This document shows positions 12,451-20,464 of a stretch of 33,152 nucleotides of DNA, piece after piece. The stretch's first letter is position 1. Every line of letters begins with the position of its first letter. The position numbers were made by a program, and so were the translations under genes. The notes beneath the pieces are model-generated. The model ran no database searches, had not been told where the DNA came from, and worked only from the letters and a program-made list of their open reading frames with translations. The DNA comes from Candidatus Methanoplasma sp. (GTDB taxonomy: Archaea; Thermoplasmatota; Thermoplasmata; Methanomassiliicoccales; Methanomethylophilaceae), in assembly GCA_031283015.1 (NCBI GenBank), contig JAITCQ010000002.1, forward strand, positions 1 to 33,152. Direction: 5' to 3'.

Positions 12451-13392
12451 ATGGCTTCTTTGAAGGAATTGGGGGAAAGGGAACTCATAAGGGGTATTCG
12501 GAACGTCATCAGGCAGCCGCCAGGACTGGGCCCGGGAGACGATTCGGCCGTCATCCCCCCCTTCAACGGGGGCGTCGTGGCCTGTACGGACAGCGTCACG
12601 CTCGAACGGCACTTTCCTAAGGGCATGACCTACGAAGAATTCGGATGGACGGCGGCCGCGGTGAACATAAGCGACCTCGCCGCGATGGGCGCGGTACCCG
12701 TAGGACTGCTGGCCGCGCTTACGATGCCCCCGGATCTCGATTCAGTTTCTTTATACGACATCATGGCCGGCATGGACGAATGCGCCGAGGCATTCGGAGC
12801 GTACATCTACGGCGGGGATACCAAGTTCGGAGGCGGGGCGGTATCGTGCGCGGCCATAGGTTCGCTGGAAGGCAGAACCCCTATGTTAAGATCGGGCGCG
12901 AGGCCGGGGGACATTGTGGCGGTAACGGGTTCGCTCGGATCCGCGGCTGCGGGGTTCTTCGCAATAGAGAGAGGTCTCGAAGATCTTGCGACGTCTTCTC
13001 AGCTTTTCAAACCTGCTCCCCGAGTGAGAGAGGGCGCCGCCCTGTCCGCGTCGGGTGCGGTAACGTCCTGCATCGACCTTTCGGACGGGCTTGCCGAAGG
13101 GGCAAGGAGCATATGCGGAGCCAGCCGCGTGGGGATGGACATCCACATGGCCTTCCTGCCCGAGGGAGAGGGCGTCGAGGACGTGTCCTCCGAGACCGAC
13201 GTATCAAAGGAGGAGATGATGCTGTACTGGGGCGGGGACTACGAACTGCTGTTCACCTTCGACAAGTACAAGAAGGAAGCGCTGTACGAGCACGATGTGG
13301 ATTTCTCGGTGATCGGCGTGGTCACGAACGACGACGCTCCGTACATCAACTATTTTGACAAAAGGGAGGCGATGGGCGACGGCAGGCATTAA
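12451..13392 (+). CDS. thiL: Thiamine-monophosphate kinase
   Basis: The protein has 313 residues. It shows GLGPGDDSAVI (metal-binding Asp pair near residues 30-31), ACTDSVTLERHFP, AVNISDLAAMGA, GGDTKFGG, the CIDLSDGLAEGARSIC helix and GGDYELLFTF, all diagnostic of ThiL in the PurM-like kinase superfamily. It phosphorylates thiamine monophosphate to thiamine pyrophosphate with ATP. The start is a leaderless-type ATG with an AT-rich box at about 12415-12424. Its 3' end overlaps the radical SAM gene by 38 bp if that gene starts at TTG 13355. Confidence 0.94.
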   Translation: MASLKELGERELIRGIRNVIRQPPGLGPGDDSAVIPPFNGGVVACTDSVTLERHFPKGMTYEEFGWTAAAVNISDLAAMGAVPVGLLAALTMPPDLDSVSLYDIMAGMDECAEAFGAYIYGGDTKFGGGAVSCAAIGSLEGRTPMLRSGARPGDIVAVTGSLGSAAAGFFAIERGLEDLATSSQLFKPAPRVREGAALSASGAVTSCIDLSDGLAEGARSICGASRVGMDIHMAFLPEGEGVEDVSSETDVSKEEMMLYWGGDYELLFTFDKYKKEALYEHDVDFSVIGVVTNDDAPYINYFDKREAMGDGRH

Positions 13393-14392
13393 TCCCAACA
13401 TCGAGGCGAGGTACTATCACCGCGACGGCGATGCGTACGTCTGCGACCTGTGCCCGCACAAATGCCGTATATCGGAGGAGGGCTTTGGGAAGTGCCAGGC
13501 GAGGAAAGGCGAGGGCGGAAGACTGATCGCCAACAATTACGGGAAGGTGTCGTCTTTCAGCGTCGACCCCATCGAGAAGAAGCCGCTGTACCATTACTAT
13601 CCGAAGAGCAAGATATTCTCCATGGGCGGGATCGGGTGCAACATGTCCTGCAAACACTGCCAGAACTATTCGATATCCAAATCCCCTTCGGGCAGGAAAC
13701 GCACCACATACGAATCACCGGAGGATATCGTGGCGTTCTGCAGAAAAGAGAAGTTCGACGCGATCGCATTCACATACAACGAACCGGTGATCTGGTTCGA
13801 GTACATCATGGACATAGTCGAAGAGGCGCCGGACCTGAGGTACGTGCTGGTGAGCAACGGCCTGATATGCGAGGAGCCGCTGAGGGAACTGTGCGGGGTC
13901 ACGGACGCCATGAACATCGACATCAAAGGATTCACCGACGAATTCTATGTGAAGATCTGCGGCGCACATCTTGCCGACGTCATGAGGTCCACCGAGATAG
14001 TGAACGAGACCGGCGTGCACCTCGAACTCACGTACTTGGTGATACCGGGGTACAACGACACCGAGAACGAGATCGAAAAATTCTCTTCCTGGGTCAGGGA
14101 CAGGTTGTCGCCGGAGACCCCCGTGCACTTCTCAAGGTTCCATCCGGACTACGAGATGATGGACGTTCCGATCACTCCTGTCGAGACCTTGTTCATGTGC
14201 AGGGAGGCCGCGATGGAATGTGGCCTGGAGTATGTTTATGTGGGAAACGTGCTGGCCGACGACGCCTCCGACACATACTGCCCGAACTGCGGAGCGCTGG
14301 TGATCCGTCGCACGGGGTACCTCGTCGACCTCGTGGCGCTGAACGGCGACCGCTGCGCCCAATGTAGGCACAGGCTCCCAATCAAAAGATGA
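13355..14392 (+). CDS. amrS: AmmeMemoRadiSam-type radical SAM enzyme
   Basis: The protein has 345 residues from TTG 13355. This is the only standard start codon in frame before the conserved N-terminus, and no good ribosome-binding site precedes it, so translation may be coupled to thiL. The N-terminal CDLCPHKC...GKCQAR is a cysteine-rich segment of this subfamily. The radical SAM cluster is CNMSCKHCQN. AFTYNEPVIWFEY, NIDIKGF and LVIPGYND follow, and a zinc-ribbon-like CPNCG...CAQCRH closes the protein. It resembles pyruvate-formate-lyase activases and the AmrS protein of the AmmeMemoRadiSam system. Its usual companions (AMMECR1 and Memo domains) are not adjacent. The substrate is unknown. 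It overlaps the convergent A24 peptidase gene by 11 bp. Confidence 0.88.
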   Translation: MTKGRRWATAGINPNIEARYYHRDGDAYVCDLCPHKCRISEEGFGKCQARKGEGGRLIANNYGKVSSFSVDPIEKKPLYHYYPKSKIFSMGGIGCNMSCKHCQNYSISKSPSGRKRTTYESPEDIVAFCRKEKFDAIAFTYNEPVIWFEYIMDIVEEAPDLRYVLVSNGLICEEPLRELCGVTDAMNIDIKGFTDEFYVKICGAHLADVMRSTEIVNETGVHLELTYLVIPGYNDTENEIEKFSSWVRDRLSPETPVHFSRFHPDYEMMDVPITPVETLFMCREAAMECGLEYVYVGNVLADDASDTYCPNCGALVIRRTGYLVDLVALNGDRCAQCRHRLPIKR

Positions 14393-15242
14393 GGAACAGC
14401 GGGTTCCCGATCAGGGCCACCGCGGCCGTCGCGGCGGTTATCATTATCACGAAGGGAATCATGGGAGTGACCCAGACGGCCTCATGTCCCGCCTCTTTGA
14501 GTCTGAGGTATATGTCGGCTATCTCGTCCTCTTTCGGTATCTTTATTGCGAAGGGCTCACCGTCGACGATATCCTCGAGAGGCCACACGTGGGCGTTCTC
14601 CGCTTGAGATACGGGCATCCTGTATCCGGAGAACATCTTTTTGGAAAAGCCGCCCTCCCTCGCGTTCCTCGCCACGAAATACGCCACGGCCGGGATCGCC
14701 GCCATTGCGGCGATGAACAGGACGGACACGGAAAAAACGAATATCTGGCCGACTGGGTCCGGGACGCCTATCAGCGGTGCCCCGAAGAATCGGGGGTAGA
14801 AAGGGAACATGACCGAAAGCACGATGAGGCATTTTGCGTCCGCTCCTCCTCTGACGATGCCCAGAACATACATTCCTAAGAAGATCAGATAACACAGCGG
14901 CACCGACGCCCATGCCCGGAAAACGTCCTCTTGCATGTTGCCGTACAGAGGGACGATGAAGAGCAGGGCCAGGAGGGGATAGAAAAGAAGAGGGTTGAAC
15001 TCCTTTTCCCAGAAGATATCCAGAAGGATCATCGCTGTGCCGGCCGCCAGGCAGGCGTACTCCCACCTGAATCCGGTCAGGTGCACAGAGTAAGATGCGA
15101 GCATTATCAGCCCGATGACACCCAACGCCATCCAATGCGTGTCGGAGATCTCTCTTTTTCTCCAGTCGCTTACGCTCGCCGACACCAGCACCGCCATCGT
15201 AATGATGAACGCCGATATCCCGAGCATCTCCTCCGTTTCCAC
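14382..15242 (-). CDS. A24-family prepilin/preflagellin peptidase-like membrane protein
   Basis: The protein has 286 residues from GTG 15242, which suits a leaderless start; ATG 15227 is possible. Several transmembrane helices carry the two aspartates of A24 peptidases: Asp26 in SDWRKREISD and Asp135 in the GGADAK form of the GxGD motif. These enzymes cut class III signal peptides of archaeal pilins and archaellins on the cytoplasmic side of the membrane. An extra soluble stretch of about 60 residues lies between the last two helices (about 205-260, KKMFSGYRMPVSQAE onward). No pilin or secretion ATPase gene is in the window. Confidence 0.82.
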   Translation of the reverse strand: METEEMLGISAFIITMAVLVSASVSDWRKREISDTHWMALGVIGLIMLASYSVHLTGFRWEYACLAAGTAMILLDIFWEKEFNPLLFYPLLALLFIVPLYGNMQEDVFRAWASVPLCYLIFLGMYVLGIVRGGADAKCLIVLSVMFPFYPRFFGAPLIGVPDPVGQIFVFSVSVLFIAAMAAIPAVAYFVARNAREGGFSKKMFSGYRMPVSQAENAHVWPLEDIVDGEPFAIKIPKEDEIADIYLRLKEAGHEAVWVTPMIPFVIMITAATAAVALIGNPLFLIF

Positions 15243-15266
15243 GGTCCGCCTAACGCCTCAACAGAT

Positions 15267-15276
15267 ATTATTTTAT
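15267..15276. promoter_or_regulatory. Shared divergent TATA element
   Basis: TTATTTTATT lies about 28 bp before ATG 15300 (MscS gene, plus strand). Read on minus, AATAATAT is about 26 bp before GTG 15242 (A24 peptidase). Both genes look leaderless, and their promoters overlap within 57 bp. Confidence 0.5.
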
Positions 15277-15299
15277 TCTCTCATAAGGTCCGGGTTATC

Positions 15300-16898
15300 A
15301 TGAGACCCGCGAGCGCCCCGGCCCTTTTATCGGTCATTCTGGCAATAGCGGTGCTGCTCATGCTGCCCATGGCGACCTCATGCTCGGCGCTCGCCGCCGA
15401 GGATGTCGGACTGCGCACACACGAGGGCAGTCTGAAGATCAACGCGGGGTCCTCGGACGACTTCAGGATAGAGGTCGTCAACTATCTCGGCTACGCGGCG
15501 AACGACATAACCAACTACAGGATGGTGTCCATAGAGTTCGTTACGGAGCCGGACATAACGATATCCGTCAGCGAGAGCGACAAGGATTTCGTCCTTAAAG
15601 GACAGGAATACCGTTTGGTCACCGTCACGGTCAGCGTCGACAGGTATGCGGCGGCCAACACATATAACCTGGGCATTTTCCTGCGGGTGTCGTCGCTGCA
15701 CGACGGGTCCGGGGAGGTATCGACCGTTTCCGTGCCGGTGAATCTGGTGGTTCTGTCCCCGCTGTCGTCCGGGGACGCCTACAACAAAATAATGGGGGCG
15801 TTCGACAACCCCCTTCCCGAGCCGTTCAACGGCCCTCTCGCCACCGCGGTGATCACATTCCTGCTCTGGATGGCCGTCGGCCTTCTGGCGATGATCATCA
15901 TTATCCCCGCCCTGCTCCGCATCTTCGTGCGCAACCATAAGGTGGAGGGAGATAAGCTTAAAAGCGGGATCATAAAACTCGTACCTCTCGTGCTGATGCT
16001 GTTCGCGTTCGACAGCAGCCTGCGCGTCTTCGGCGCGGCCGAGGAGATAGTGGATCTGGTGGAGAACTGGTTCAACGTATTCTATATCGTGCTGGGCGCG
16101 GCGATAGCCTGGAAGATCTACCTCATCTTCGTCCAGTATACGGTGGCCAAGCTCTCGAAAAATCGGCGCGTAGATCAGAAGGATGTCGACATAGAGCCGC
16201 TGCTGCGGCTCTTGGGGAAACTGGTGATATCGGTCGTGTCCGTGGCGGTCATCATGTCCACCTGGGGGTTCAGCCTCACCGCGATAATAACCGGCGCGGG
16301 GATCGCGAGCCTGGGCATCACGTTGGGCGCGCAGAATGTGCTCAATCAGTTCTTCAGCGGCATGGTTATCCTGCTGACCCGTCCCTTTAAATCCGGGGAC
16401 CTGGTGAAGATCGGCACCGGCGCCACCATCTACAAGGTATCCTGTGTCAACATCATGAACACGGTGTTCGAGAACTGGGACAATAAGGAGACGGTGATCA
16501 TGCCCAACAACACCGTGTCCTCGTCCACGATTGTGAACCTCACCGGCGACGGCCTGATCTACAAGATCACCGTGTTCATCAACATCGCATACGACAACGA
16601 CGTCGACCTTGCGAAGAAGCTCATGGAAGACGCGGCGAAGGAGCACCCCAACGTGATAACCAACGGCTCGGTGGACCTCCCGTCCACAAGGGTGACCGCG
16701 TTCCTCGACTCCTGCGTCGAGATCCGGCTCACCGGTTACGTCTACGACTTCAACGACAGCGGGAAGATAGGCGGGGAGCTGAGAGAGGCCATATTCAAAT
16801 CCTTCAAGAAGAACGGGATAAACATACCGTTCCCGCAGATGGACGTCCATCTTGACATGACCGGCGAAGAGGACCCGCGGAAGGGACGGGGCGGCTGA
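15300..16898 (+). CDS. MscS-family mechanosensitive channel with extracytoplasmic domain
   Basis: The protein has 532 residues from ATG 15300; the frame is open upstream, but the promoter and signal peptide fix this start. Residues 1-33 are a signal peptide (LLSVILAIAVLLMLPMATSCSALA). Residues of about 35-160 form a beta-rich extracytoplasmic domain resembling the NEW3/NPCBM-type immunoglobulin folds seen in archaeal surface proteins. Several transmembrane helices follow. The MscS core is at ITGAGIASLGITLGAQNVLNQFFSG (pore helix TM3), then FKSGDLVKIG, the beta domain with VIMPNNTVSSSTIVNLT, and the C-terminal alpha-beta domain. It should open under membrane tension to release osmolytes. The added N-terminal domain is uncommon for this family. 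Confidence 0.88.
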   Translation: MRPASAPALLSVILAIAVLLMLPMATSCSALAAEDVGLRTHEGSLKINAGSSDDFRIEVVNYLGYAANDITNYRMVSIEFVTEPDITISVSESDKDFVLKGQEYRLVTVTVSVDRYAAANTYNLGIFLRVSSLHDGSGEVSTVSVPVNLVVLSPLSSGDAYNKIMGAFDNPLPEPFNGPLATAVITFLLWMAVGLLAMIIIIPALLRIFVRNHKVEGDKLKSGIIKLVPLVLMLFAFDSSLRVFGAAEEIVDLVENWFNVFYIVLGAAIAWKIYLIFVQYTVAKLSKNRRVDQKDVDIEPLLRLLGKLVISVVSVAVIMSTWGFSLTAIITGAGIASLGITLGAQNVLNQFFSGMVILLTRPFKSGDLVKIGTGATIYKVSCVNIMNTVFENWDNKETVIMPNNTVSSSTIVNLTGDGLIYKITVFINIAYDNDVDLAKKLMEDAAKEHPNVITNGSVDLPSTRVTAFLDSCVEIRLTGYVYDFNDSGKIGGELREAIFKSFKKNGINIPFPQMDVHLDMTGEEDPRKGRGG

Positions 16899-16952
16899 GC
16901 GCTTTCCGCCTATAATGTTTTTCGTTGAGGGGCAGAGGATATCATAACAATT

Positions 16953-16995
16953 TTTATATTATAGTTGGGCTTATGCGCAGATGATTTACGAAATC
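16953..16995 (+). promoter_or_regulatory. Promoter and possible Lrp operator of the lysine operon
   Basis: TTTATATT (16953-16960) places transcription start near 16983. There a short palindrome GATTT-ACG-AAATC (16983-16995) overlaps the start site, the usual place for an archaeal repressor. The first gene encodes an Lrp-type regulator, so self-control is plausible. GGTGA at 17006-17010 is the ribosome-binding site for ATG 17016. Confidence 0.4.
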
Positions 16996-17015
16996 AAGCA
17001 ATCAGGGTGATTTTG

Positions 17016-17438
17016 ATGATAGACAACCTCGACAAAAGGATACTGGAGATCATGAAGAAGGATTCCCGCTGCCCGTACGTGGAAGTGGCCAATCAGCTGG
17101 GCGTATCGGAGGGGACTGTGAGGAGCAGGGTGCACAGGATGTCCGAGGAGGGTATAATCCGCGGGTTCACGATAAAGACCAGCTCCAAGAATGTCAAGGC
17201 GCTCGTGGAGATAAGGATAGACGTGAACACCGACACGGACGAGATAGCTAAGGAGCTTGCGAGATACGAGGGCGTGACCGAGGTGTTCGAGGTCACCGGT
17301 GACCAGGACATCATAGCTCTGGTGGACGTCGAGACGTCTCAGAATCTTAATGATATCATCGAGAAGGTCAGGAGATACGACAACATCCTCAGCACGCGCA
17401 CGCGGCTCATCCTGAAGGAACATTACGGAGAGAACTGA
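17016..17438 (+). CDS. Lrp/AsnC-family transcription regulator
   Basis: The protein has 140 residues from ATG 17016, chosen over the upstream ATG 16965 because it has GGTGA upstream and the family's usual start (MIDNLDKRILEIMKKDSRCP). It has an N-terminal winged helix-turn-helix (YVEVANQLGVSEGTVRSRVHRMSEEGII) and a C-terminal RAM/ACT-like ligand domain (VKALVEIRIDV...VFEVTGDQDIIALVDV). It is 1 bp upstream of dapA and heads the lysine operon, so it most likely senses lysine or a related amino acid and controls these genes; LysM-type regulators do this in other archaea. The effector is inferred. Confidence 0.88.
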   Translation: MIDNLDKRILEIMKKDSRCPYVEVANQLGVSEGTVRSRVHRMSEEGIIRGFTIKTSSKNVKALVEIRIDVNTDTDEIAKELARYEGVTEVFEVTGDQDIIALVDVETSQNLNDIIEKVRRYDNILSTRTRLILKEHYGEN

Positions 17439-17439
17439 T

Positions 17440-18318
17440 ATGTTCGCAGGTATTTCCACTGCGGTGATAACGCCATACACGAGGGACAACAAGGTCGACG
17501 AGGAAAGCCTCAGAAGGCTTGTGGACTTCCAAGAGGAGAACGGCATCGGCACGATAGTGCCGTGCGGCTCCACAGGAGAGTCGGCGATGCTGAGCCATGA
17601 GGAGCACATCAAGGTGATCGAGATAGTGAGGGACCAGACGAAGAAAGCGAAGGTCCTGGCGGGGGCGGGCAGCAACTCCACTTCGGAGGCCGTGATGCTC
17701 AGCAGGCGCGCGGAGGACCTCGGCGCGGACGGCCTGCTGTCCATCTCCCCATATTATGTTAAACCGACGCAGGAAGGGATATATCTGCATTTCAAGGCGA
17801 TAGCCGAGTCGGTCAACATCCCCGTTGTGGTCTACAACATACCTGGGAGGACGAGCTCGAACATCACCGCGGACACCATGATCAGGATGTCAGAGATAGA
17901 GGGGATCCGCGCCGTGAAGGAAGCGAGCGGGAACCTGGACCAGATGAAAGAGATAATAAGAAGGAGACCGAAGGGATTCGAGGTCCTGAGCGGCGACGAT
18001 TCCTTCACCCTTCCGCTGATGCGGTGCGGCGGGGACGGCGTCATTGCCGTCACGTCGAACTGCATGCCGGGGAAGATGGCGGAACTCGTCCGCTCGCTCC
18101 AGAAGGGGGACGCGGACAGAGCGGACATGCTGAATAAGGAGCTTGCTCCCTTATTCGAAGTGCTGTTCGTTGAGACCAACCCCATACCGATCAAGTACGT
18201 CATGGCCAGATTGGGGTACGGGTCCGGGGCGCTGAGACTTCCGCTGACCGAAATTACCGAAAAGAGCCGCGCGTCCGTCGATGCCGTGCTGAGGAACATG
18301 GGACTGGTGAAAGAATGA
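17440..18318 (+). CDS. dapA: 4-hydroxy-tetrahydrodipicolinate synthase
   Basis: The protein has 292 residues. DapA family features are IVPCGSTGESAML (substrate-binding Thr), Tyr132 in VVVYNIPGRTSSNI and the Schiff-base Lys160 in RAVKEASGNL. It condenses pyruvate with aspartate-semialdehyde, the first committed step of lysine synthesis. The start ATG is 1 bp after the Lrp gene and its end overlaps dapB by 4 bp (ATGA). Identity with related aldolases (KDG aldolase, NanA) is less likely given the dap genes on either side. Confidence 0.95.
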   Translation: MFAGISTAVITPYTRDNKVDEESLRRLVDFQEENGIGTIVPCGSTGESAMLSHEEHIKVIEIVRDQTKKAKVLAGAGSNSTSEAVMLSRRAEDLGADGLLSISPYYVKPTQEGIYLHFKAIAESVNIPVVVYNIPGRTSSNITADTMIRMSEIEGIRAVKEASGNLDQMKEIIRRRPKGFEVLSGDDSFTLPLMRCGGDGVIAVTSNCMPGKMAELVRSLQKGDADRADMLNKELAPLFEVLFVETNPIPIKYVMARLGYGSGALRLPLTEITEKSRASVDAVLRNMGLVKE

Positions 18319-19094
18319 TTAACGTAGCATTGGGAGGCGCCACCGGCAAGATGGGGCGCACGGTCTGTGACATCATACAGAAGAGCAAGGACATGAGGCT
18401 CGTGGGCGCGATGATCGCGCCGACGGAGGAGATGTTCGGGAAGGAGATATACCCCGGGATCATCGCGAAGGGGCAGGACAGCCTCGACGAGGTTTTGGAG
18501 AACGCCGATGTCTACGTCGACATAACGGCGCCTCAGGCCGCCGCGAACATCATCACCAAGATACCGGCAAAGGGAGTGAACATCGTCCTCGGCACGACGG
18601 CGATACCGGATGACGTGATAAAGAGGATGAAGGAAGAGATAGCGAAAAACAACACATCCGCCGTCCACTCGGCGAACTTCGCCGTCGGCGTCAACGTGTT
18701 CTGGAAGATGTGCGAGGTGCTGTCGGCGTCGCTTGACGGATATGATATCGAGGTGATAGAGGCTCACCACAACCAGAAGATGGACGCGCCGTCCGGCACG
18801 GCGATGGAGGCCGTGAAGCGGATGATGAGGACCACCGGCATCGATACCGTCACATACGGCCGCGAGGGCCTGACCGGCGCGAGGAAGAGAGAGATCGGGG
18901 TGCACTCGATACGCGGCGGCGACATCGTCGGCGACCATACGGTCATATTCGTCGGCAGCGGGGAGAGGATCGAACTGAAGCACAGCATGGGATCTAGAGA
19001 TGCGCTGGCAAAGGGCTTCATAGAATCCATAAGATGGGTGAACGGAAAGAAGGACGGAAAGGTCCACGATCTGAACGAGGTCATCGGTCTATGA
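18315..19094 (+). CDS. dapB: 4-hydroxy-tetrahydrodipicolinate reductase
   Basis: The protein has 259 residues. The N-terminal dinucleotide-binding motif is VALGGATGKMGRTV, followed by VLGTTAIPD. The substrate/catalytic motif is EAHHNQKMDAPSGTA, where the His pair and Lys act in reduction. It reduces the DapA product to tetrahydrodipicolinate with NAD(P)H. The ATGA overlaps with dapA and lysC suggest translational coupling. Confidence 0.95.
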   Translation: MINVALGGATGKMGRTVCDIIQKSKDMRLVGAMIAPTEEMFGKEIYPGIIAKGQDSLDEVLENADVYVDITAPQAAANIITKIPAKGVNIVLGTTAIPDDVIKRMKEEIAKNNTSAVHSANFAVGVNVFWKMCEVLSASLDGYDIEVIEAHHNQKMDAPSGTAMEAVKRMMRTTGIDTVTYGREGLTGARKREIGVHSIRGGDIVGDHTVIFVGSGERIELKHSMGSRDALAKGFIESIRWVNGKKDGKVHDLNEVIGL

Positions 19095-20464
19095 TAACGG
19101 TCATGAAGTTCGGGGGCACCAGCGTGGGATCCCCCGAGGCGCTGCAGAGAGCGGCAAAGATAATAATGGACGGGGCGGGCAGCAAGATCGTCGTCGCGTC
19201 GGCGATGTCCGGGATCACGAACTTCCTTGTGAAGGGTGCCGAAAGCCTCCCCGACAGTAGGAACAACATCATCGGCGAATTCGAGAAGAAGCATGTCGAC
19301 GCCGCCGGCCAGCTGCTGAACGGGGAACAGATGGCCGAGTTCATGAAGGAATTCAATATACGGATGAAGAATTTCGGGGACCTCCTTGAGGACGAGGCCG
19401 CCGCGAAGGACCCTTACTTCAAAGACAACATCACCTCCCAGGGGGAGAGGTTCTCCACCCTGATACTGAGCCATGCGCTGAGGGCCGCCGGGGCCAGATC
19501 GGTGGCGCTCACCTCCGAGGACTGCGGGATATGCGCGGAAGGAAGTCCGCTGTCCGGAAGCGCCGACCTGCAGAGGACGGAATCGATCATGGCGATGAAG
19601 GTCAAGCCTTACGTTGACGACGGCGTGATACCGATCATCACCGGATTCTACGGCATCAACGGCGACGGGCGTCCGCTCACCTTCGGGAGGGGCGGAAGCG
19701 ACTATTCCGCGGCGGTGGTGGCCAACGCTATGAACGCAGACCTGCTTGAGATATGGACCGACGTGGACGGCTTCATGTCCGCGGACCCGCGCATAATTCC
19801 GGATGCGGTCAAGATAGACGAGATGAACTTCGGCGAGGCCGCCGAACTTGCCTACTTCGGCGCGAAGGTCCTTCACCCCAGAACGATAGAGCCGGTGAGG
19901 ATGAAGCACATACCCCTCAAGGTAAGGAACTCCTTCAACCCCGAGGAGCCGGGGACGATAATCCACCACCTCAGGAAACCGAAGGACGACCTGCTGAGAA
20001 GCGTTGCGCTCAAGACCGACCTCTCCATAATCTCGATAAGCTCGGCGGAGATCGCCTTCCACCCAGAGATGGTCGCGCGCATAATAGAAAAGATAGCCGA
20101 GAACGAAGTGGTGATATATTCCATCTCCACGTCGCTTTCGACGGTCGCCTTCCTGGTCCACAACAACGACGTGAAATCGATACTTTCCAAGCTGAACACC
20201 CTGGACCCGGAGGATATAGAGAGGATCGACGTCAAGAGCGACATGGCCCTGGTGTGCGCGGTGGGAGACAACCTCCTTTCGAAATGCGGAGTGTCGGCGG
20301 AGATATTCACCGCCGTCAAGGAAGCGAGAGCGAACGTTGCGATGATCTCGGAGGGCGCTTCCGACGTTTCGTTGAATTTCGTCGTCCCTATGTCGAGGGC
20401 GACCGATGTGGTCAAGATACTGCACAGCAAATATGTGGGGAGCGGGTCCGATGAGAGATTATGA
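19091..20464 (+). CDS. lysC: Aspartate kinase
   Basis: The protein has 457 residues from ATG 19091, which overlaps the dapB stop. The N-terminal motif KFGGTSVGSP (6-15) is the aspartokinase phosphate loop. ITGFYGINGDGRPLTFGRGGSDYSA and EIWTDVDGFMSADPR complete the catalytic domain. Two ACT-like domains make up the C-terminal third (from about residue 310, LSIISISSAEIAF and LVCAVGDNLL), which normally give feedback inhibition by lysine or threonine. Being inside the lysine operon, it is probably the lysine-sensitive isozyme. It feeds asd, which is absent from the window. Confidence 0.95.
   Translation: MITVMKFGGTSVGSPEALQRAAKIIMDGAGSKIVVASAMSGITNFLVKGAESLPDSRNNIIGEFEKKHVDAAGQLLNGEQMAEFMKEFNIRMKNFGDLLEDEAAAKDPYFKDNITSQGERFSTLILSHALRAAGARSVALTSEDCGICAEGSPLSGSADLQRTESIMAMKVKPYVDDGVIPIITGFYGINGDGRPLTFGRGGSDYSAAVVANAMNADLLEIWTDVDGFMSADPRIIPDAVKIDEMNFGEAAELAYFGAKVLHPRTIEPVRMKHIPLKVRNSFNPEEPGTIIHHLRKPKDDLLRSVALKTDLSIISISSAEIAFHPEMVARIIEKIAENEVVIYSISTSLSTVAFLVHNNDVKSILSKLNTLDPEDIERIDVKSDMALVCAVGDNLLSKCGVSAEIFTAVKEARANVAMISEGASDVSLNFVVPMSRATDVVKILHSKYVGSGSDERL

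Noticed and set aside
15378..16850. 490-codon minus-strand ORF
   Set aside because: It is the antisense shadow of the MscS gene; its His/Val/Arg-rich product is typical of a GC-biased shadow frame.
18764..20425. 553-codon minus-strand ORF
   Set aside because: It is antisense to lysC and dapB, which have clear family motifs.
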